From positions 1 through 22,955 of the forward strand of contig JBMNRY010000025.1 in NCBI GenBank assembly GCA_050944915.1: DNA of 22,955 nt, in the 5' to 3' direction. Positions 1 to 5,883 of this stretch are shown in pieces. Position 1 is the stretch's first letter; each line of letters opens with the position of its first letter. The stretch is from JBMNRY01 sp050944915 (GTDB taxonomy: Bacteria; Bacillota; Limnochordia; JAAZLZ01). Position numbers and translations under genes: made by a program. A model generated the notes under the pieces. That model did no database searches. It was given only the letters and a program-made list of their open reading frames with translations, and was not told the origin of the DNA.

Positions 1-572
1 GCACACTTTACATCGCAGCGGGGGTACTCGGAATCAAAGGGGCAGTGATAACAGATGGGAGGGTAAATATGGGGGAAGTTGAGCAATAGAGGCAAATAGG
101 GTTCGCGCCATCTTGTGCGACCGGTGATCGATAAGGTGCCCATGGTATTGCCGTGGTAACCTTGCCAGCGGGAAACAAACCGATATTTACTATGGATTCC
201 CTTAGCCAAGTAGTAGGTACGGGCTAATTTCAGCGCAGCCTCATTAGCTTCGGAACCGCCCGAGGAGAAGAATACCTTTACTTCACCCATCCCCGGAGGA
301 GCCATCGCGGCTAGTTTTTCAGCCAATTCCATAGTCGGTCGGCTAGCAACGGCCCCGCTGAAGGCAAAGGCTAATGTTTCCATTTGTTTTTTGGCCACTT
401 CAGCGATTTCCTTGACGCCATGGCCGATGTTGACGACCCCGATTCCACCGGCAGCATCGAGGTATTCGTTGCCCTGTTCATCGTAGAGGAAAACACCAGA
501 ACCTCGTTCGATAATTGGATAGTTTCTGGACATGTCCCGATAGAATACTCTACTCTTTCCTGGATAATCCAT
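1..572 (-). CDS. Class III PLP aminotransferase (N-terminal 190 codons, runs off the window)
   Basis: Probably transfers an amino group from an omega-amino acid or similar donor to a keto acid in the cytoplasm, using PLP. Only the N-terminal 190 residues are present; the gene continues past position 1. Visible class III hallmarks are the phosphate-binding SSGGSEANEAALKLAR segment (about residues 103-118), the YHGNTMG motif (139-145) that stacks on PLP, and a CYHCPF segment (174-179) typical of the AGXT2/GABA-transaminase-like subgroup. The catalytic lysine would lie outside the window. The ATG at 572 was chosen because GGGAGGAG sits 8 bases upstream and the protein begins in register with family members. 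It is divergent from the YmaF-like gene. The substrate cannot be told: GABA, beta-alanine, alanine-glyoxylate or ornithine-type activity are all possible. Confidence 0.88.
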   Translation of the reverse strand, partial: MDYPGKSRVFYRDMSRNYPIIERGSGVFLYDEQGNEYLDAAGGIGVVNIGHGVKEIAEVAKKQMETLAFAFSGAVASRPTMELAEKLAAMAPPGMGEVKVFFSSGGSEANEAALKLARTYYLAKGIHSKYRFVSRWQGYHGNTMGTLSITGRTRWREPYLPLLLNFPHIYPPICYHCPFDSEYPRCDVKC

Positions 573-780
573 CTAATGCACTCCTCCCAAATGACATAAT
601 CAACCATTCATGATTAAATATTCGAATTCCTGCTTAATCACCGAATCCTATTTACTCCGGCTATGTTCTGGATTTTCTTTCCTATCCTCCGTTTATCCTC
701 CTCCCTTCCACTCCCGTCGGGCGGGATAGTCCCCAATCCCCATTTATTCGAGGGCTTGTTCCCCCCTTGTCGCAGACACA

Positions 781-795
781 TATACTGTAGAAAGT
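781..795 (+). promoter_or_regulatory. Candidate -10-like element of the YmaF-family gene
   Basis: TATACTGTAGAAAGT lies 38 bases before the ATG. A near copy (13 of 15 bases the same) lies 41 bases before the ATG of the LysM gene at 12724. The TATACT core suits a sigma-A -10 box, but I see no good -35 at 16-18 bases. The TATANNNTA pattern also resembles the -10 of sporulation sigma-K promoters, though its -35 was not found either. The assignment is inference. Confidence 0.3.
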
Positions 796-818
796 CCATA
801 TGCAAGGAGGGACGACCT

Positions 819-1166
819 ATGGAAGCAAGTCGTCGCAACGGAAAGAACAAAGTGGTTTCCACCCAGACCCATGTCCACGAAGTCCAGGGCAGCACCGCAA
901 TTTTTGAACAAATACCCCATAACCATCGTTTTGTCGGAATGACAGGGGAAGTGATACCCGTCGGTGATGATCATGTCCATACCTTTCAAATGGACACCGA
1001 CTTCACTGAACTCCACCTCCATGAAGTGGGCGAAATAACAGGCTTATCTATTCCTGTCGGTAACGGCAGGCACATCCATGCCGTTTCGGGAACAACCACC
1101 CTTAACCGGGGACATGTACATGAATTCATCTTTGCGACCCTAATCGATAATCCCCTACGCACTTAA
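819..1166 (+). CDS. ymaF: YmaF-family histidine-repeat protein (115 aa)
   Basis: Small cytosolic or surface protein of the YmaF family, whose biochemical role is unknown. The protein is a run of beta-strand-like repeats, each carrying an HxH motif: residues 18-20, 34-36, 52-54, 66-68, 85-87 and 99-101, usually in the setting G-H-x-H followed by a G-x-T or similar turn. This spacing suggests stacked strands with rows of histidines that could bind metal; that part is inference. There is no signal peptide or membrane segment. The frame is open further upstream to 663, but the ATG at 819 has AAGGAGGG 7 bases before it and begins at the family's usual place. The gene stands alone between a divergent aminotransferase and a convergent regulator and ends in a strong terminator. 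Confidence 0.85.
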   Translation: MEASRRNGKNKVVSTQTHVHEVQGSTAIFEQIPHNHRFVGMTGEVIPVGDDHVHTFQMDTDFTELHLHEVGEITGLSIPVGNGRHIHAVSGTTTLNRGHVHEFIFATLIDNPLRT

Positions 1167-1170
1167 AAAG

Positions 1171-1222
1171 GAAGGCCCCAAGGGGAGCAGAGCACATTGA
1201 ACTGCTCCCCTTGGGGTCTTTT
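1171..1222 (+). terminator. Intrinsic terminator after the YmaF-family gene, possibly bidirectional
   Basis: A perfect 15-bp stem (1176-1190 with 1202-1216) and an 11-base loop is followed by TCTTTT. The left flank is A-rich (TTAAAAAGG), so the opposite strand also has a U-run. It could therefore stop the convergent XRE-type gene too, although that gene ends about 220 bases away. Confidence 0.85.
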
Positions 1223-1439
1223 GTACCTTTTATTCACTGGACCGACGGAAAACACCTTCGCCCAAGACCAATAAATTGCCGGCCCAAGCTCAAAGATCTG
1301 GTATCCTGGGGTACCCCTCTAGAATACCTGCTCCCAAAGACAATGGGGGCTAAGAGATGAGTTTTCCCCTTCACCTTCCCCACACCCATCTAGAAAACAA
1401 GGACAACATACCGCCTAGAGGGTACTTGTCTAGTCCTCG

Positions 1440-2027
1440 TTAAATATCCTTCACCAACAATCCATGGCGGTTACAGTGGAGATAAAGCTTACCCCGGCGA
1501 AAGAGGGGCAAGCGAAATTCCGGAGCTTGTTCCGGATAGAGTTTCACCAAGAGCACCCGATCATAGGCGACCAGGGCGGCAAAGGTGAGGTAGTGTTCCT
1601 TGGTCATCTCATGGTCAACAGTGACAAAGTATTCCAAATCAATTTCTTCCAGGGAAATATGATGGGCGCCATCCTCAACTTGGGGCTCCAAAGGATCTAA
1701 TTTCCGCCCGCAGCAGGAAAACTCCTCCCCTGCACCGGTAGTAGTAGTCACACTCTGACAGTTTGGACAAAAATAGAATTTAATTCGTCTCATATTTCCT
1801 CCATCGAGCTCATTGGGGTTTAGTTCCCCTAATAAGATCTGATCGATATTTACTCCCAACACCTGGGACAATTGATTAAGCAAGGACACATCGGGACAAC
1901 CAAGTCCCCGCTCCCATTTCGAAACCGCCTTATCACTAACCCCTAACAAATCAGCCAGCTGCCGTTGGGTCATCTGCTTTTCCTTGCGCAAAGAGGCGAT
2001 CAAATGCCCCGTCTTACCACAATCCAC
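1440..2027 (-). CDS. XRE-type regulator fused to a desulfoferrodoxin-like (superoxide-reductase fold) module
   Basis: Probable DNA-binding redox or metal sensor. Residues 7-62 form an XRE/Cro-type helix-turn-helix, including MTQRQLADLLGVSDKAVSKWERG. Residues 83-115 look like desulforedoxin centre I: CPNC (87, 90) and a CC pair (105-106) before GRKLDPLEP. Residues 120-192 look like superoxide reductase centre II: HH (122-123), H139, H145 and a C185-x-x-H188-G motif, with the same 6- and 3-residue spacings as the iron ligands of desulfoferrodoxin. The EKH stretch of the enzyme is replaced by GAHH, so catalysis is doubtful. The start is the GTG at 2027, which has GGGAGGG 6 bases upstream and gives the family's usual MDCxK beginning; ATG or TTG codons further upstream lack this. 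XRE proteins with this C-terminal domain are known in Bacillota; the sensing role is inference. Confidence 0.87.
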   Translation of the reverse strand: MDCGKTGHLIASLRKEKQMTQRQLADLLGVSDKAVSKWERGLGCPDVSLLNQLSQVLGVNIDQILLGELNPNELDGGNMRRIKFYFCPNCQSVTTTTGAGEEFSCCGRKLDPLEPQVEDGAHHISLEEIDLEYFVTVDHEMTKEHYLTFAALVAYDRVLLVKLYPEQAPEFRLPLFRRGKLYLHCNRHGLLVKDI

Positions 2028-2073
2028 AGCGTTCCCTCCCAAAAACAGCATAACCTTTCCGGAGAGAAATAAC

Positions 2074-2101
2074 AATCTACGATCCGTAGAGTTACCGCCA
2101 A
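2074..2101 (-). promoter_or_regulatory. Candidate promoter and operator of the XRE regulator
   Basis: On the minus strand TTGGCG (2101-2096) and TAGATT (2079-2074) are separated by 16 bases, a plausible though imperfect sigma-A promoter. Over the spacer and -10 lies the perfect dyad TCTACGATCCGTAGA (2076-2090). A further CGTAGA half-site begins 30 bp away at 2115. The placement suits autorepression by the regulator; this is inference. Confidence 0.4.
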
Positions 2102-2149
2102 GGCGTCCCCTATTCGTAGAAACACAGCACCAGATTCGGTCTCTATCCC

Positions 2150-2201
2150 AAAAAGCCCTTTATCTCCAGTCTTACCTAGAAAGACTAGAGATAAAGGGCT
2201 T
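2150..2201 (-). terminator. Long hairpin with U-run on the minus strand
   Basis: Arms 2153-2173 and 2181-2201 pair over 21 bp around a 7-base loop. The single mismatch is C/A on the plus strand but becomes a G-U wobble in minus-strand RNA, which is followed by UUUUU. This points to an intrinsic terminator read leftwards. No known gene lies upstream on that strand except the small candidate ORF at 2185-2301. Confidence 0.55.
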
Positions 2202-2301
2202 CCATCAGGCGCAAGAAGGCCATGACTACATTAAGGAATGCTGTTTCCTTACCCGTGGCCCCCGCCAACTTCACCGAAAGATGGATTCCGGCCTCGCCCA
2301 C
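2185..2301 (-). CDS. Possible small ORF or gene remnant (38 aa)
   Basis: A GTG-initiated frame of 38 codons ends inside the 5' arm of the minus-strand hairpin described at 2150-2201. The product starts MGEAGIHLSVKLAGATG, and its second half is strongly hydrophobic and amphipathic (for example AFLNVVMAFLRLMEALYL). I do not recognise it. There is no good ribosome binding site, only AAGGG about 17 bases before the GTG. It may be chance, a small membrane-active peptide, or the tail of a decayed gene whose terminator survives. The presence of a terminator in exactly the right place is the only reason to list it. Confidence 0.2.
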   Translation of the reverse strand: MGEAGIHLSVKLAGATGKETAFLNVVMAFLRLMEALYL

Positions 2302-2444
2302 TCTTGTCCCGCGCCCTTAATGCCCCCTCTAATGCTCTTTTCTGATTATTGCCCCTTTCCGAAGGATTTTCTCCCTAGGGCATGTATTAAGAATGTATGA
2401 GCTCAGAAAGAAATACTCTGCCAGGGGAAAGAGGAGGTTTTTTC

Positions 2445-3485
2445 ATGGCCAAAATCATTGATTTTCGCAGTGATACCGTCACCCTACCCACCGCGGAAAT
2501 GCTGAAAGCCATCGCCACCGCTCCGTTAGGCGACGATATGAAAGGTGAAGACCCCACGGTCAATAAATTGGAGGAAATGGCCGCCCAGTTGGTAGGCAAA
2601 GAGGCAGCCTTGTTACTCACCTCGGGAACAGCGGGAAACCTGGTCGCCATGGCTAGTCATACGAACCCCGGGGAAGAAATCATTCTAGAAGCAAAAGCCC
2701 ATATTTACTGGTATGAAGCCGGCGGCATCGCTGCCCTTTGTAACTGTCTACCCCGTTTAATACCCGGTCACTACGGAGTCTTGGACCCCGACGATGTCCA
2801 AGCTGCTATCCGCGATGGTAGCAACGTCCACCATCCCCCCACCACTCTGGTCTGTCTGGAGAACACCCATAACGGCCATGGTGGTACAGTGATGACCATC
2901 GAACAAATGAAGGCTATCAAAGATGTAGCCCATGCCAACGGCTTAAAGGTCCATCTAGATGGTGCCCGGGTCTTCAACGCGGCCGTAGCCTTAGGGGTCC
3001 ATGTCCGGGAGATCGCTGCCCAAGTGGATTCCCTCACCTTTTGTCTCTCCAAAGGTTTGGCCTGTCCAGTGGGTGCCATCCTCTGCGGTTCGGCGGAATT
3101 CATCGCCAAGGCCCGTCGCGTCCGGAAGGTAATCGGCGGTAGCATGCGCCAAGCAGGTATCATCGCTGCACCAGGCATCGTCGCCTTAGAAAAAATGATC
3201 CACCGCTTAGCCGATGACCACGCCAACGCCCGCCTTTTGGCCGAAGCCCTAGCACCCTTAGGAGGGATCAAGCTCGATCTGGCAACGGTACAAACCAACA
3301 TTGTCCGATTCGCCTTAGAAGGAACCGATTTTAACGCCCACCAACTAGCGGCCCGGCTGAAGGAAAGAAACATCCTCATTCAAGATGTGGACCAGGGATC
3401 CATAAGGATGGTCACCCATAAGGATATCAGCCGTGGGGATGTAGATTACACCATCGATGTTTTCCGAGGGATTTTCCCCAACTAA
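2445..3485 (+). CDS. ltaE: Low-specificity L-threonine aldolase (346 aa)
   Basis: Cytoplasmic PLP enzyme of the beta-eliminating lyase family that splits L-threonine and L-allo-threonine into glycine and acetaldehyde. The match to LtaE is close along the full length: DFRSDTVTLPT near the N-terminus, GDDMKGEDPTVN (29-40), H86 in AKAHIYWYEAGG (the histidine that stacks on PLP), ENTHNG (139-144), LDGARVFNA (171-179) and the PLP lysine K203 in CLSKGLACPVG. Length is normal for the family. The ATG at 2445 follows GAGGAGG and gives the standard start; the frame is open 16 codons further upstream without support. It stands alone, convergent with the flavoprotein array. No clear plus-strand terminator was seen; the short hairpins in 3489-3610 lack U-runs. 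Confidence 0.93.
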   Translation: MAKIIDFRSDTVTLPTAEMLKAIATAPLGDDMKGEDPTVNKLEEMAAQLVGKEAALLLTSGTAGNLVAMASHTNPGEEIILEAKAHIYWYEAGGIAALCNCLPRLIPGHYGVLDPDDVQAAIRDGSNVHHPPTTLVCLENTHNGHGGTVMTIEQMKAIKDVAHANGLKVHLDGARVFNAAVALGVHVREIAAQVDSLTFCLSKGLACPVGAILCGSAEFIAKARRVRKVIGGSMRQAGIIAAPGIVALEKMIHRLADDHANARLLAEALAPLGGIKLDLATVQTNIVRFALEGTDFNAHQLAARLKERNILIQDVDQGSIRMVTHKDISRGDVDYTIDVFRGIFPN

Positions 3486-3605
3486 AGGGCCTGACCTCTA
3501 CTTAAGTCCTTGGGGCCCAACAGGAGCCCTCGCCCTTGCCCGTAAAAACAGGGGAGTATCCCCCGCTACCCTGGCTACCCATAGCAAGTAAGCCCCCAAA
3601 GGGCA

Positions 3606-3641
3606 ATAAAGGGAACTGGCACCTTGATGATGCCAGTTCCC
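3606..3641 (-). terminator. Terminator of flavoprotein copy 1
   Basis: Perfect 11-bp stem GGGAACTGGCA (3611-3621) with 3631-3641 and a 9-base loop. In minus-strand RNA it is followed by UUUAUU. The same hairpin follows copies 2 and 3. On the plus strand there is no U-run, so it is mainly the stop for the minus-strand gene. Confidence 0.8.
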
Positions 3642-3675
3642 CTTACTTAACGGCTGATTCTACCTTTGGACTCTT

Positions 3676-5574
3676 TTATTTACCCTGGGCAGCGTTGGCC
3701 CCTGCGATCCGACCGAAGACGAAGATATCGGCGATGGCGTTACCACCAACCCGGTTACCGGCATGGATTCCACCGGCAACTTCACCGGCCGCATAGAGTC
3801 CAGGAATAGCCTTTCCTTGAGTATCGAGGACGTGACAATCGATATCGATGGCCAGACCACCCATGGTGTGGTGGATCGATGGTTTCATGGCCCGAGCTAC
3901 ATAAGGAGCTTCGATCTTATGGGTAAAGGAGGTTTTACCAAAGTCCGAGTCATAACCAGCTTCCACAAAGGAGTTGTAGCGCTCCACTTCCCTCTTCAGT
4001 GTCGCGGCATCACAACCGAGTTTAGCTGCCATTTCATCCAGGGTATCGGCGATGAACATCACCGGTGTATCTTCGGTCCGGGCCGCAGGCCAATTGTCGC
4101 TACCGAGGGTCTTCAACTCATAGAAAAGGGTTCCGTTTTCAAAGGCTGCAATGGAGATTACGTCCCGCTCAGCATATTCGTTGACGAAGCGCTTACCTTC
4201 TTGGTTGATGTACATAACGTTGGAACCACCACCAAAGGCAAGCAAGCCTGTATCAGCCCAACCGATAGGCATCAGCTGGGTATAACCCATACCGGCGAGA
4301 CCGGCGCCAACGGCAAGACCCATGTTGATCCCATCGCCCTTAAGCTCTTGTCTGTTGGTGGTTAGGATCTTGGGATCCAGTTCAGGCCAGTAGTTGTTGT
4401 ACTCGATGACCATATCTGTATTGGCACCATAACCACCGGTGGCCAGGATGACACCCTTGTTGGCCCGCAGTTCCATGGGCGTGCCGTCCTTCATTTCCGC
4501 ATAAACGCCGACGATCTTACCACCTTCGACGATGAGTTCTTTCCCTGTGACATTGAGTAGAATTTCGCCGCCGTGGGCGTTGATAAACCGAGCTGGCTTA
4601 CCAAAGAACTCTTCATACTTATCGAGCAGACCATTGGAGCGCCGCCACAAGGAACCGATGGGCTCAGCAAGGACATCCCTGAATACGGTACCTACCGTCC
4701 GTTTCAACCATTCTTGAGCTGCCAAGCTCTGCCGACACATCAAATCGATGAATTCAAACCGAGGTTCGATGCTCGAACCATCGAGGCCTTGACGTTTACC
4801 ACCAAAGTAGGTTTGGATGATATGAAGTTCCGCTGAATCGAACATCATCGATGTATCGCCGGCCAGATAGGTGCGGATTTGGTCCTTTAAAGTCCTTAGA
4901 GTCGGACGGAAATCGGGAGGTAATTCCGATTCATCCATTTCTAAATAGGACTTTAATTTCTCCGTTAACCCAACGGCAGCCGGGGTCTGGGAGAATAATT
5001 CGGGGTTGGCCGCATTCCAAGCACACCCGGACACGACAGTATTACCACCTAAAGCAGCAGTCTTTTCAATGACGATGACGGAAGCGCCACTTTCTACAGC
5101 ACTAATGGCGGCTGCGATTCCGGCTCCACCACCACCGACAATGACCACATCGGCACTCTTAGTGACCTTGGGACCGGCAACCTTCGGGACGGTCTTGGCC
5201 CTCAGGGCTGCCACATTCCCACCGGCCTGCTGCACACAAGAAGCAACGCCGGCCATCAAAGCATAGCTGGTGATAGTGGCCCCAGTCACTACGTCGACGC
5301 CTAAAGATTGGTGTTTAATGATTTCCCCCGGTAGGGACTCGAGGGCAAAGTCACCAACACCACGGGTCTCGGCGTGTTCCACAATGTCGATGGCTGTTAT
5401 TGTCCTTTCGCCAAAAGTCACGGCTACTTTGATCGGTGCGTTGAAACCTCTTACTTCTGCTTCATATCTTCCGGGATTATAAAGGGCGTCACTGGCATAA
5501 ATGGGCGCACAAGTAGACAACAGCATGATCACCAATAACAACACAGCAACTCGCCTGGACCTGATGGCTTTCAT
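3676..5574 (-). CDS. Exported FMN/FAD reductase, copy 1 (fumarate/urocanate-reductase-like, 632 aa)
   Basis: Probably reduces a C=C bond of an unsaturated organic acid outside the cytoplasmic membrane. Order: Sec signal peptide (1 to about 28, cut likely after IYA), FMN-binding domain (31-125) with D94-x-x-TGAT whose T100 is the expected site of covalent FMN attachment by ApbE, then a FAD_binding_2 domain (141-632). Seen in it: the dinucleotide fold VVIVGGGGAGIAAA (143-156), R470 in the ERD motif (place of the catalytic Arg402 of Shewanella Fcc3), H568-H569 in HHTMGG and R608 in GNRVGGNA. The fumarate-binding His of Fcc3 (QxHPT) is replaced by M435 (QLMP), so the substrate is probably not fumarate. 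The domain order is that of Shewanella UrdA. Of three ATGs in a row, the one at 5574 is 7 bases after AAGGAGG. No apbE gene is in the window. Confidence 0.88.
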   Translation of the reverse strand: MKAIRSRRVAVLLLVIMLLSTCAPIYASDALYNPGRYEAEVRGFNAPIKVAVTFGERTITAIDIVEHAETRGVGDFALESLPGEIIKHQSLGVDVVTGATITSYALMAGVASCVQQAGGNVAALRAKTVPKVAGPKVTKSADVVIVGGGGAGIAAAISAVESGASVIVIEKTAALGGNTVVSGCAWNAANPELFSQTPAAVGLTEKLKSYLEMDESELPPDFRPTLRTLKDQIRTYLAGDTSMMFDSAELHIIQTYFGGKRQGLDGSSIEPRFEFIDLMCRQSLAAQEWLKRTVGTVFRDVLAEPIGSLWRRSNGLLDKYEEFFGKPARFINAHGGEILLNVTGKELIVEGGKIVGVYAEMKDGTPMELRANKGVILATGGYGANTDMVIEYNNYWPELDPKILTTNRQELKGDGINMGLAVGAGLAGMGYTQLMPIGWADTGLLAFGGGSNVMYINQEGKRFVNEYAERDVISIAAFENGTLFYELKTLGSDNWPAARTEDTPVMFIADTLDEMAAKLGCDAATLKREVERYNSFVEAGYDSDFGKTSFTHKIEAPYVARAMKPSIHHTMGGLAIDIDCHVLDTQGKAIPGLYAAGEVAGGIHAGNRVGGNAIADIFVFGRIAGANAAQGK

Positions 5575-5627
5575 CATCATTCCTCCTTGTTCGTGCTTTC
5601 ACACTCAATCGGTCCTTACTTTTATAT

Positions 5628-5645
5628 TGCGCCAAGTCCTGGCAA
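5628..5645 (-). promoter_or_regulatory. Dyad element upstream of flavoprotein copy 1
   Basis: Plus-strand GCCAAGTCCTGGC (5631-5643) is a dyad with one mismatch, flanked by TGC and AAA. It begins 54 bases before the start codon. The same 18-19 base element, with a perfect dyad, stands 59 bases before copy 2. On the minus strand it overlaps TTGCCA, which could serve as a -35, and TATAAA follows. It is a candidate operator; the factor is unknown. Confidence 0.45.
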
Positions 5646-5807
5646 ACTCCTCTTATTATTATCCGACTTTTAATGATTTTTTGAGATGATTCCCTTTAGA
5701 CTATCTTATAGATCCCTAAGGGCATCCATAGAAAGAGCTCTCCTCCGGACCAGCAAAGAAGTCTCCTTCGTTCGGAACACCTTAGAATCGGAAAGACTGA
5801 ACTCCCT

Positions 5808-5846
5808 AAAAAAAGGGAACTGGCACTGTAAGAAATGCCAATTCCC
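5808..5846 (-). terminator. Terminator of flavoprotein copy 2
   Basis: Stem 5815-5825 with 5836-5846 and a 10-base loop. The one non-Watson-Crick position is a G-U wobble in minus-strand RNA, which continues into a run of seven U. This is the strongest of the three sibling terminators. Confidence 0.88.
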
Positions 5847-5883
5847 AATTGTGGAGTTGAGTTGACTCTACCGTCGTGTTCCC

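Larger units (their letters stand above)
2028..2444. other. Intergenic region between the XRE regulator and the threonine aldolase
   Basis: This 417-base divergent region holds, from left to right, the candidate regulator promoter with its dyad, a CGTAGA half-site at 2115-2120, a 21-bp hairpin at 2153-2201 and a possible 38-codon ORF on the minus strand. I could not find a convincing promoter for the aldolase. Confidence 0.6.
5575..5883. other. Intergenic region between flavoprotein copies 1 and 2
   Basis: It holds the ribosome binding site and dyad element upstream of copy 1 (right to left) and the terminator of copy 2 at 5808-5846. The stretch 5650-5805 shows only a 7-codon minus-strand frame (5706-5729) after a GGAGGAG sequence; no other signal was recognised. 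Confidence 0.6.

Noticed and set aside
1308..1317. Palindrome GGGGTACCCC in the gap between the YmaF-like and XRE genes
   Set aside because: Ten bases only, no U-run, no second copy at a meaningful place; it could be chance in GC-rich spacer DNA.
2028..2444. A T-box or other amino-acid riboswitch before the threonine aldolase
   Set aside because: No T-box sequence and no terminator/antiterminator pair on the plus strand; the large hairpin there has its U-run on the minus strand.
5706..5729. A 7-codon minus-strand frame (MDALRDL) after GGAGGAG upstream of flavoprotein copy 1
   Set aside because: No counterpart before copy 2 or 3 and nothing downstream that would respond to its translation.
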